Assembly: GCF_027925155.1 (NCBI RefSeq)
Contig: NZ_BSDY01000006.1
Span: 1 to 64,000 of the forward strand
DNA: 64,000 nt
Reading direction: 5' to 3'
Source: Propionigenium maris DSM 9537
GTDB lineage: Bacteria; Fusobacteriota; Fusobacteriia; Fusobacteriales; Fusobacteriaceae
Below are positions 51,865 to 59,584 of this stretch, piece after piece. Numbering within the stretch: position 1 is the first letter of the stretch; every line of letters starts with the position of its first letter. A program made the position numbers and the translations under genes. The notes below the pieces were generated by a model that was not told where the DNA came from, ran no database searches, and worked only from the letters and a program-made list of their open reading frames with translations.

Positions 51865-51894
51865 AACTGGCAGTGGACCAACTGCCAGTTTTTT
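51865..51894 (+). terminator. Terminator after dhaL-like gene
   Basis: AACTGGCAGT, loop GGACCA, ACTGCCAGTT then T4. Confidence 0.9.
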
Positions 51895-51979
51895 ATTGTT
51901 AAGAAAAGTATAGAATGAATAAAAAAATTAAATGAAGCAATGAGAGTTCCGGTTGATTATAAGGATGCAACGTCACGCT
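51895..51979 (+). repeat. Short dispersed intergenic repeat, family B, copy 2
   Basis: Matches 39471-39555 along about 85 bases, ending GGATGCAACGTCACG (51963-51977). It starts directly after the T tract of a terminator. A shorter relative, GACGCAACATCACC, is on the minus strand near 41857-41870. Confidence 0.7.
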
Positions 51980-52077
51980 CCTTTTTATATTCCCTGAATG
52001 TGAGTTTCTGAGACCTCCTATTGTAAAAGAAAAAAAATAAAGATATAATTTTATAACTATATTTGTGAGGTGTGCAT

Positions 52078-53226
52078 ATGAACTTTAAGGGAATATTGGA
52101 GGGTTTGAGAGAAAAGGGACTCTTTAGAAGGATAAAGAATATCGAGAGGATATCGGGAAAGTATATCTATGAGGGAGAAAAGAGGTATCTGGACTTCTCC
52201 TCAAGTAACTACCTGGGGTATCGTGACAGTGAGTGGATGAAGAAAACACTAGTAGATGCAGTGAAGAGATATGGGGTGGGAAGCGGGGCCAGCAGGCTTG
52301 TAGTGGGAACAGCTGATATATACGGAGAGCTGGAGGAGCTTCTAGCCTGTAAGAAGAAGCAGGAGAGGGCTCTCCTCTTTAACAGCGGCTATGACGCCAA
52401 TATAGGTATAATCTCCACCCTTTACGGAAAGGGCGATGTAATCTACTGCGATAAGCTGAACCATGCCAGCATCTACGACGGGATAAAGATGAGCGGAGCC
52501 CACATGGTTAGGTACCTTCACAACGATATGGAGGACCTGGAGAAAAGGATAGTTAAGACCAGGGAGAAATATGAAAGAGCTCTTATAGTTGTGGACAGTG
52601 TATTCAGTATGGAGGGGGACAAAGCCCCTCTGAGGAAGCTGGTGGAACTCAAGGAAAGGTATGATATAGAGCTCATGGTGGATGAAGCCCACGGAGGAGG
52701 AGTTCTTGGAAGAGACGGTATGGGCGCCTCAGAGGAGGCAGGAGTCCTGGAGAGGATAGATATCAACATGGGAACCTTCTCCAAGGCCTATGGATCCCAG
52801 GGAGCCTATGTGGCCTCCTCGGAGGATATAATAGACTATCTCATAAACAGATGCAGGAGTCTGATCTACACAACCTCCCTTCCTCCTGCAGTTATAGCCT
52901 GCAACCTGGAGGCGGTAAAGAGAGCCCAGGGAGACAGGGAAGCCAGGGAGAGGCTTGCTGCCCTCTCAGACTATCTGAGAGATGAACTAAAGAAGATAGG
53001 AATGGGAACCCTGGACAGTGAGACAAATATCATTCCCATTGTAGTGGGAGACAATGAGAGGACCCTATGGATGAGTGAGAAGCTCAGGGATGAGGGGATA
53101 ATGATTCCTGCCATAAGAAAGCCTACGGTAACAACTCCGAGGCTTAGGGCTTCCCTCTCAGCTAACCACAGTACAGAGGATGTGGACAGATTAATAGAGT
53201 GTTTAAAAAGATTGAAAAGCCTTTAG
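52078..53226 (+). CDS. AONS/KBL-family PLP-dependent acyltransferase
   Basis: 382 residues from ATG 52078 (GAGGTGTGCAT upstream). It belongs to the alpha-oxoamine synthase family, which condenses an amino acid with an acyl-CoA (8-amino-7-oxononanoate synthase, or glycine C-acetyltransferase). SSSNYLGYRDSEWMKK, GSGASRLVVGTADIYGELEE, VDEAHGGGVLGRDGMGASEE and the PLP lysine in GTFSKAYGSQGAYVASS are intact. It stands alone: neither biotin genes nor threonine dehydrogenase are adjacent, so bioF versus kbl cannot be decided here. Confidence 0.9.
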   Translation: MNFKGILEGLREKGLFRRIKNIERISGKYIYEGEKRYLDFSSSNYLGYRDSEWMKKTLVDAVKRYGVGSGASRLVVGTADIYGELEELLACKKKQERALLFNSGYDANIGIISTLYGKGDVIYCDKLNHASIYDGIKMSGAHMVRYLHNDMEDLEKRIVKTREKYERALIVVDSVFSMEGDKAPLRKLVELKERYDIELMVDEAHGGGVLGRDGMGASEEAGVLERIDINMGTFSKAYGSQGAYVASSEDIIDYLINRCRSLIYTTSLPPAVIACNLEAVKRAQGDREARERLAALSDYLRDELKKIGMGTLDSETNIIPIVVGDNERTLWMSEKLRDEGIMIPAIRKPTVTTPRLRASLSANHSTEDVDRLIECLKRLKSL

Positions 53227-53240
53227 GGCTTTTCTTTTTT
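53214..53240 (+). terminator. Terminator overlapping the AONS/KBL stop
   Basis: GAAAAGCC, loop TTTAG, GGCTTTTC and T6; the stem includes the stop codon region. Confidence 0.88.
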
Positions 53241-53304
53241 ATTAGAGGAAATAATCAGGAGCAAACATAAAATAATATTAGAGATGTTTTCAGGAGGTGG
53301 AATT

Positions 53305-54810
53305 ATGCTGGCTAAGGTACTGAGCTCGGGCTTCTTAGGGATAGAGTCCTATAGGGTGGAGGTAGAGGTGGATGTGGGAAATGGTCTGCCTATCTTCAAT
53401 ATAGTGGGGCTGGCTGATGTGGCTATCTCAGAGAGCAGAGAGAGGGTAAGGGCAGCCCTTAAAAATTGCAGGTTTGATATGAATCCCAGGAGGATAGTTG
53501 TAAACCTCTCTCCTGCAGGAATAAGGAAGGAGGGACCTCAGTTCGACCTTCCCATAGCCCTGGGGATAATGAAGGCTATGGGGCATATAACAGAGGATTC
53601 CAGACTGGAGAACTATATGTATATAGGGGAGCTTTCCCTTGGAGGAAAGGTAAGAAGAACAAGGGGAATAATAAATGCAGTAATCTGTGCAAGGGAGCAG
53701 GGGATGAAGGGAATAGTTATCCCCAGAGAAAACTATCCAGAAGCTTCCACAATAGAGGGGATAGAGGTAATCCCCGTGGATAATATAAGGGAGGTCTATG
53801 ATTTTGTGGAGGAGGATATAAGACCTGAGATAGATCTGGAGGAACAGGTAGAGGAGGATGAAGCATTTGAGATAGACTTTGCAGAGGTAAAGGGACAGTA
53901 CAGAGCAAAGAGAGCCCTGGAGATATCAGCAGCAGGGGGACACAATATCTATATGATAGGAAGTCCAGGCTCTGGAAAGTCTATGATGTCTAAGAGGCTT
54001 CCTACAATAATGCCTTCGATGGACCAGGAGGAGGTTATTGAATCAACAAAGATCTATAGCAGCGCAGGGATGCTTGGAGAGAATATGCCCATTGTAGCCA
54101 AGAGACCCTTTAGAAGTCCCCACCACTCAGCCTCGGCTATAGCCCTAGTTGGAGGGGGAAGGGTACCTAAAGCCGGGGAGATAAGCCTGGCTCACAATGG
54201 AGTGCTCTTTTTAGATGAAGCAACGGAGTTTCCCAGAAGCATCTTGGAAACCCTTAGGCAGCCCATGGAGGATGGAGTGGTTTCCATAACGAGAGCTGAT
54301 TACAGGGTGGAATTTCCCAGTGAATTTATACTACTTCTTTCGTGTAACCCCTGTCCCTGCGGGATGATGTTTGAGGGGGACGGAAGGTGCAGGTGTACTC
54401 CATACCAGATGGAGCTCTACAACAAGAAGATCTCTGGGCCTATCCTTGACAGAATGGACCTCTATATAGAGGTAAAGAGGCTGGGAAGGGAGGAGCTCAT
54501 GACCTATGGAGCTGGTGAAAGGTCTGATGATATCAGAAAGCGGGTACAGGAAGCCAGAAGACTTCAGAGGATGAGGTTTGGAGGAAGAAAGCTCAACTCC
54601 AGGATGAATCAGAGGGAGATAAGGAGATATTGCAAGTTGGATGTAGAGGGCAGAAAGCTCATAGAGGGAGCTGTGGATAAACTGGCTCTTTCAGCAAGGG
54701 CATACGATAAGATACTCAAGGTGGCAAGGACCATAGCTGATCTAGAGGGTAGCAAGGGAATAGAGAGGCAACACTTACTGGAAGCTCTTTCCTTTAGAAA
54801 GAATTCTTAA
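53305..54810 (+). CDS. comM: YifB/ComM-family Mg-chelatase-like AAA ATPase
   Basis: 501 residues from ATG 53305 with CAGGAGGTGGAATT upstream; an ATG at 53284 lacks a site. ComM is a helicase that promotes branch migration during natural transformation. The N-terminal Lon-protease-like fold (AISESRERVRAALKNCRFDM) precedes the AAA domain: Walker A GSPGSGKSMMSKRLP, Walker B GVLFLDEATEFPRSILETLR, and the zinc-finger-like insertion CNPCPCGMM with CRCTPYQ. It ends with the typical AR(A/T)IADLEGS. It is followed by the cyclic-nucleotide-binding gene. Confidence 0.93.
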   Translation: MLAKVLSSGFLGIESYRVEVEVDVGNGLPIFNIVGLADVAISESRERVRAALKNCRFDMNPRRIVVNLSPAGIRKEGPQFDLPIALGIMKAMGHITEDSRLENYMYIGELSLGGKVRRTRGIINAVICAREQGMKGIVIPRENYPEASTIEGIEVIPVDNIREVYDFVEEDIRPEIDLEEQVEEDEAFEIDFAEVKGQYRAKRALEISAAGGHNIYMIGSPGSGKSMMSKRLPTIMPSMDQEEVIESTKIYSSAGMLGENMPIVAKRPFRSPHHSASAIALVGGGRVPKAGEISLAHNGVLFLDEATEFPRSILETLRQPMEDGVVSITRADYRVEFPSEFILLLSCNPCPCGMMFEGDGRCRCTPYQMELYNKKISGPILDRMDLYIEVKRLGREELMTYGAGERSDDIRKRVQEARRLQRMRFGGRKLNSRMNQREIRRYCKLDVEGRKLIEGAVDKLALSARAYDKILKVARTIADLEGSKGIERQHLLEALSFRKNS

Positions 54811-54814
54811 GGAG

Positions 54815-55288
54815 ATGAAGGGTATGGAAAAGTGGGAAATACAGGAGAAAATATTGGATATGCTTCCTCAGATCTCCTTCTTTGGAGGGGCAGATGAGGA
54901 TGAGATGGATGAAATAATGGAGTATGTGGATGAGATAGAGGTAGAAGCAGGAACCTATATCTACAGGGAGGGTGATCCACCTGGAGACCTCTATATCCTT
55001 CTTGAAGGGAGGATGGAATTCTCCATCTTAGAGGAGAAGGTGGCTGAAGGGGAGCCTGGAATCCTTTTTGGCATGTCAGCCACTATAGGAATACAGAAGC
55101 AGCTGGTTTCAGCTCTGGCTAAAACCGATGTAAAGCTTGCAGTTATATCTAGAAAGCTTTTCATGACTATGTGTAAGAAGAATCCAGAGCTCTTTGGAAA
55201 GATAATATTGAATATTGCCAGAGATCTGGCAAGGGACTTGAAGTTTTTGAGGGAGTATGTGATGGAGCACAAGAGGTCCACCGGATAG
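54815..55288 (+). CDS. Cyclic-nucleotide-binding-domain protein without HTH
   Basis: 157 residues, ATG after TAAGGAGATGAAGGGT. It comprises one cNMP-binding domain of CRP type (EVEAGTYIYREGDPPGDLYI, then LLEGRMEFSILEEKV and FGMSATIGIQKQLVSALAKT) and a C-terminal helix (FGKIILNIARDLARDLKFLR). The winged-helix DNA-binding domain of CRP/FNR is absent. The residues of the phosphate cassette (R-S-A) are not conserved, so cAMP binding is doubtful. It probably signals by protein contact. Confidence 0.85.
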   Translation: MKGMEKWEIQEKILDMLPQISFFGGADEDEMDEIMEYVDEIEVEAGTYIYREGDPPGDLYILLEGRMEFSILEEKVAEGEPGILFGMSATIGIQKQLVSALAKTDVKLAVISRKLFMTMCKKNPELFGKIILNIARDLARDLKFLREYVMEHKRSTG

Positions 55289-55293
55289 GGTAT

Positions 55294-55327
55294 TAAAAAA
55301 GAGGAGAGATATTATCTCTCCTCTTTT
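55294..55327. terminator. Bidirectional terminator
   Basis: AAGAGGAGAGATA pairs with TATCTCTCCTCTT with flanking A and T tracts, between the cNMP protein gene and the convergent RND permease gene. Confidence 0.93.
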
Positions 55328-55343
55328 AATTAGCTTTAAAAGG

Positions 55344-58300
55344 CTAGTCCTTATAGTCTGTAAAGTCAGTCTTAAACAGGATACTATAGAGCGCCGGAAT
55401 AACTCCCAGAGTCAGCATAGTAGCGAATATAAGACCGAACAGCAGAGCTACTGCCATTGGCGAGAACAGAGTACCACCGAATAACCACAGAGGAACCAGT
55501 CCGCATACAGTTGTCAGGGTGGTCAGAAGAATAGGTCTTATTCTAGCCAGGCAGGCAGTTATGACAGCCTCCTGAGGAGTAAGTCCCTTGTCGATCTCTA
55601 TATCGATCCTGTCTATCAGTACTATGGCGGCATTAATAACCACTCCGCATAGTGAGATAAGACCGATTAAAGGCATAAATCCAAAGTTCATCCTGTTCAG
55701 AAGAAGTCCTGCAGATACTCCAAGTATTCCAAGGGGAATAGTAAGAAGGATGATGAGAGGCTTCTTCAGGGAGTTGAACTGAACTATCAGAAGAAGGATA
55801 ACCAGCATACCTGCAATTGGAAGCTTCTCCCCTACTGCAGTACTCGCTTTATCTCCCTGCTCGGCTTCTCCCCCAAGGATGTAGTCGTATCCATTCCCCC
55901 ACTCATCCATTTTTTCATCTAGCCACGGGATCATCTCTCTATTGATGGTGTTTGCAGTATATCCACGTCTTACATCCGACTGGGCAATAATTGTGTACTC
56001 CCTATCCCATCTATAGATGAATCCAGGCTCGAAAGCTACTTCTATATCAGCTATCTGTCTAAGGGGAACAGCAGTCTGGCCGTCGTTGGAGTAGACCATA
56101 GTGGTATCTAATCTGTCGATACGGTTTCTGAAATCCGACTCAGTACGGAAGACTATAGGGATGATGTCGTCTCCCTCTCTGTAGTCTGTAACAGCTATTC
56201 CTGAAAGGATTCCCTTGAGGGAGCTTGCCACTTCAGCATTGGTAAGGCCAGATTTCTTTACTCTTTCCTGGTTTATTCTAACGGTAACCTTTTTTGTCTT
56301 AATATTCCAGTTGTCTGAAACATTTATAGCTCCAGGAACTGTTCTTAATTTTTCCTTGATAATCTCTATCTTAGTGTAGAGATCTTCTAGATTTTTACCT
56401 CTGATTCTGTACTGGATATCCTTTGAAGCTGTAGGTCCACTACTTAAAGGACGGCTGATAATATCAGCATTTGGATACTTACTCTTGATGTAGTTATCCA
56501 CCTGCTCAGCATACTCAGGAACCAGCTTATAGTCGGTTAGGTTATAGAGTACATAGGCATACTCAGGTGCCGGTGCTTCTGGAGAGTATGGCAGGAAGTA
56601 TCTAGGAGCTCCCCCACCGATAAATGCTCCCCAGCTAAGAATTCCAGGTTTCTCATAGGCCTTTGCAGTACCTCCAGAAACGATGTTCTTAAATAATCCA
56701 ACTCCGATCTCATTATCTGGGACCTGGAGGTTGTTTTGGATGTAGTTATCCAGGTCCTCGATAACAGCTTCGGTTGTCTCGATGGCAGTTCCCACTGGCA
56801 ACCTGATCTCAGAGAACATTATAGGCTTATCTGAATCTGGCATGAACTTAACTGGTATAAACTTAAACAGGAAGATACCTGCCATGAAGATACCCAGTGC
56901 CCCAAGGGCTGTCATCTTCTTAAACTTAAGGAGCTTAACAAGTATACCCTTGTACATGTTGTACCACTTACCAGAGTAGTCAGCTTCCTGCTCCTCTACA
57001 TGAAGGAAATCATGACACAGAAGAGGAATCAGAGTGTTGGCTATCATCCAAGATGAAAGAAGACAGATAGCTACAACTATACCGATAGGAGCTGTATATT
57101 CACCGATAGATTCCTCAGCCAAGAAGATAGGTGAGAATGCAGCTACAATAATAAGGGAAGCAACAAGAAGGGGCCCTCTCAGCTCATTGGCTGAATCCAG
57201 GCAGGCATCCATACGGCTCTTACCCTGCTCCATCATAACCATTATGCTCTCCGACATAACGATGGAGTTATCCACCAGCATCCCCAGGGCAATGATAAGT
57301 CCAGCAAGGGACATCTGGTCCAGCCCCATATTCAGGCTCTTGAGGATAAGGAATGTAATACAAGCCACGACAGGAATAAGGGTAGATACAATTACTCCAG
57401 TTCTCAGTCCCAGAGCAAGAACCATTACAGCAATAATAGTAACAATGGCCTGAACAAGGTTACTTACAAAGGAGTTTATCTTGTCGCTAACTATTCCAGG
57501 CTGGTATGCCAGGAAATCAAAGTTCACTCCAATGGGATACTTTTCCATAAAGTCCCCCATCATCTTTTCAGCTTCCTGACCTAGAAGTATATTATTTTTT
57601 CCAGATTTAAGGGAAAGGGCAAGAACTACAGACTTCTCTCCATTGTATCTTGAGATATATGAAGCAGGCTCCACATACCCTCTTGTGATGGTAGCGATGT
57701 CCTTGAGGTAGATGCTTCCCTCTTGGCCTGGAAGTTTTATTACAGTATTTTTAATATCCTCTACACTCTTGAAATCTCCAGTGGTTTCAAGAACAAATCT
57801 GTCCTCTCCCTCTAGAAGATCTCCTCCTGGAGCTACGATATTTGTAGTCTGGACGATTCTTGCCAGAGCAGCAGGGGATACATTCATAGCAGAAAGCTTT
57901 GCATTGTCAAAGTCTATAAAGATGTGCTCCTTTTGCTTTCCGTAGATCTTGATCTTTCCAACGTGCTCGATCTTTAGCAGCTCATCCCTCATCTCATCGG
58001 CAATGTCGTAGAGCTCCTTGTATGAGTAGTCGTGACCAGTAACTGTTATTAGAGTACCGAAGACGTCACCAAATTCATCGTTTATAAGGGGACCGATTAC
58101 ACCCTTTGGAAGATCCTTAGGAGCATTGTCCCCTATCTTTCTTCTGAGTTCATCCCATATATCCTGAAGGGGTCTGTCCAGGCTGGGAACAAGGTTTACA
58201 TATACAGTGGAGAGACCTGGTCTGTTTTTAGACTCTATCCAGTCGAGCTCCTCTATATCCTGAACTATCTTTTCTATCTTATCACTCACAAGCTCATCCA

Positions 58301-58475
58301 TCTGAGCTGTACTGGCACCAGGCCATAGTGTGGTAATAGTGGCCGTCTTAATCTCAAATCCCGGATCCTCTGCCTTCTCCATGCTGAAGTAGGAAGAGAT
58401 CCCTGAAATGATAAGAATCAAGAAGATCGTATAGGTAACAATCTTCCTTTTTATTGCAATTCCGGTAATATTCAT
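55344..58475 (-). CDS. RND efflux permease
   Basis: 1043 residues, the normal AcrB-type length with 12 membrane helices and two large periplasmic loops. The first helix starts ITGIAIKRKIVTYTIFLILI. The proton-relay region in TM4 reads GMLVDNSIVMSESIMVMMEQ: the first aspartate is kept, while the second of the usual DD pair is asparagine, as in several RND subgroups. It exports drugs or metabolites using the proton gradient, together with the adaptor and the TolC-like protein encoded just upstream. It is last in the three-gene operon. Confidence 0.93.
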   Translation of the reverse strand: MNITGIAIKRKIVTYTIFLILIISGISSYFSMEKAEDPGFEIKTATITTLWPGASTAQMDELVSDKIEKIVQDIEELDWIESKNRPGLSTVYVNLVPSLDRPLQDIWDELRRKIGDNAPKDLPKGVIGPLINDEFGDVFGTLITVTGHDYSYKELYDIADEMRDELLKIEHVGKIKIYGKQKEHIFIDFDNAKLSAMNVSPAALARIVQTTNIVAPGGDLLEGEDRFVLETTGDFKSVEDIKNTVIKLPGQEGSIYLKDIATITRGYVEPASYISRYNGEKSVVLALSLKSGKNNILLGQEAEKMMGDFMEKYPIGVNFDFLAYQPGIVSDKINSFVSNLVQAIVTIIAVMVLALGLRTGVIVSTLIPVVACITFLILKSLNMGLDQMSLAGLIIALGMLVDNSIVMSESIMVMMEQGKSRMDACLDSANELRGPLLVASLIIVAAFSPIFLAEESIGEYTAPIGIVVAICLLSSWMIANTLIPLLCHDFLHVEEQEADYSGKWYNMYKGILVKLLKFKKMTALGALGIFMAGIFLFKFIPVKFMPDSDKPIMFSEIRLPVGTAIETTEAVIEDLDNYIQNNLQVPDNEIGVGLFKNIVSGGTAKAYEKPGILSWGAFIGGGAPRYFLPYSPEAPAPEYAYVLYNLTDYKLVPEYAEQVDNYIKSKYPNADIISRPLSSGPTASKDIQYRIRGKNLEDLYTKIEIIKEKLRTVPGAINVSDNWNIKTKKVTVRINQERVKKSGLTNAEVASSLKGILSGIAVTDYREGDDIIPIVFRTESDFRNRIDRLDTTMVYSNDGQTAVPLRQIADIEVAFEPGFIYRWDREYTIIAQSDVRRGYTANTINREMIPWLDEKMDEWGNGYDYILGGEAEQGDKASTAVGEKLPIAGMLVILLLIVQFNSLKKPLIILLTIPLGILGVSAGLLLNRMNFGFMPLIGLISLCGVVINAAIVLIDRIDIEIDKGLTPQEAVITACLARIRPILLTTLTTVCGLVPLWLFGGTLFSPMAVALLFGLIFATMLTLGVIPALYSILFKTDFTDYKD

Positions 58476-58489
58476 CTATGGATCACCCC

Positions 58490-59584
58490 TTAATTTTGTG
58501 TAGAGACCTTAACTTTTTGACCGTCATAGACGTAGTTAACTCCTGCAGTAACCACTCTATCTCCACTCTCTAAGCCTGAGATGATCTCTATCTCTCTGCC
58601 AATAAGAGTCCCTAGTTTAACCTCTCTCTTGGCTAAAACAGTTTCTCTATCTTCCACAGAGGAGATAACATAGACAAATCTGTTTCCACTTCCATCCTCG
58701 GTAACTGCACTTAGAGGAATAAGAAGTCTTCCGGCATTTGGATTGGTAAGTCCTAGGGATACCTGGGCAGTCATACCAGTCTTGATACTTGTGGAAGCAT
58801 CGGTGATAGCTATCTTTGCAGGGAAGGTATTTCCAATTCCTGTAATTCCGCTACCAATCTCCTTAACTACACCAGAGAAGCTCTCTCCTCCAAGGGCACT
58901 TACAGTGATAACCACTGGTTCACCAACTTTAACCTGGTTTGTAAAGTCTTCTGGAAGGAAGATCTGAACCTCTGGAGACTCCTCTCTTACAAGGGTAAAT
59001 ACTGGAGAACCAGCACCTAGGTTTTCACTCTCATCGGCCATCTCCACAGTGATAGTACCGCTAAATGGAGCTACAAGTTTTGTATAGGAAAGCTGTAGTT
59101 CAGCAAAACTAACTCTTTCCCTGGATGCATCCAATCTGGCAAGGGCAGCCTGGTAAGCTGCTTTAGAGTTGTCATACTCAGCTTTAGAAGCGTTGTCATT
59201 TAGGAAAAGCTCCCTGTATCTTCTGAAGTCAGCTGCAGTTCTTGTAACATCAGCCTGGGCTTCAGCAAGGGTAGCCTTAGCTTCAGCATAGTTTATCTGA
59301 TAGTCCTGGGGATCAAGGGCTGCGATGACTTCACCCTGTCTTACTGCTGCTCCCAGACCTACATACTTGGTCATTAGGTTTCCAGGAACTCTGAAGGAGA
59401 TATTGGCTTCAGTGGCTCCCTTAACAGTTCCTGAAAATGTTTTTTCCACAGTGGAGGTGCTTTCAGACACCCTTGTATAGACTACGTTTCTTAAAACTTC
59501 CTTTTCTTCGGTCTCTTCCTTTCCACAACCCATGAAGGTAAGGGTAAGGATTACAAGAGAAAGTATGGTAACTTTAGTTTTCAT
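58490..59584 (-). CDS. RND periplasmic adaptor (membrane fusion lipoprotein)
   Basis: 364 residues. The N-terminus is a lipoprotein signal with the lipobox F-M-G-C at about residues 17-20. It then shows the adaptor architecture: barrel-sandwich (NISFRVPGNLMTKYVGLGAA and EVIAALDPQDYQI), an alpha hairpin (about 85-155), LVAPFSGTITVEMADESENL and a beta-barrel and membrane-proximal region. It bridges the permease and the outer-membrane channel. Its start overlaps the tolC-like stop by 11 bases. Confidence 0.93.
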   Translation of the reverse strand: MKTKVTILSLVILTLTFMGCGKEETEEKEVLRNVVYTRVSESTSTVEKTFSGTVKGATEANISFRVPGNLMTKYVGLGAAVRQGEVIAALDPQDYQINYAEAKATLAEAQADVTRTAADFRRYRELFLNDNASKAEYDNSKAAYQAALARLDASRERVSFAELQLSYTKLVAPFSGTITVEMADESENLGAGSPVFTLVREESPEVQIFLPEDFTNQVKVGEPVVITVSALGGESFSGVVKEIGSGITGIGNTFPAKIAITDASTSIKTGMTAQVSLGLTNPNAGRLLIPLSAVTEDGSGNRFVYVISSVEDRETVLAKREVKLGTLIGREIEIISGLESGDRVVTAGVNYVYDGQKVKVSTQN

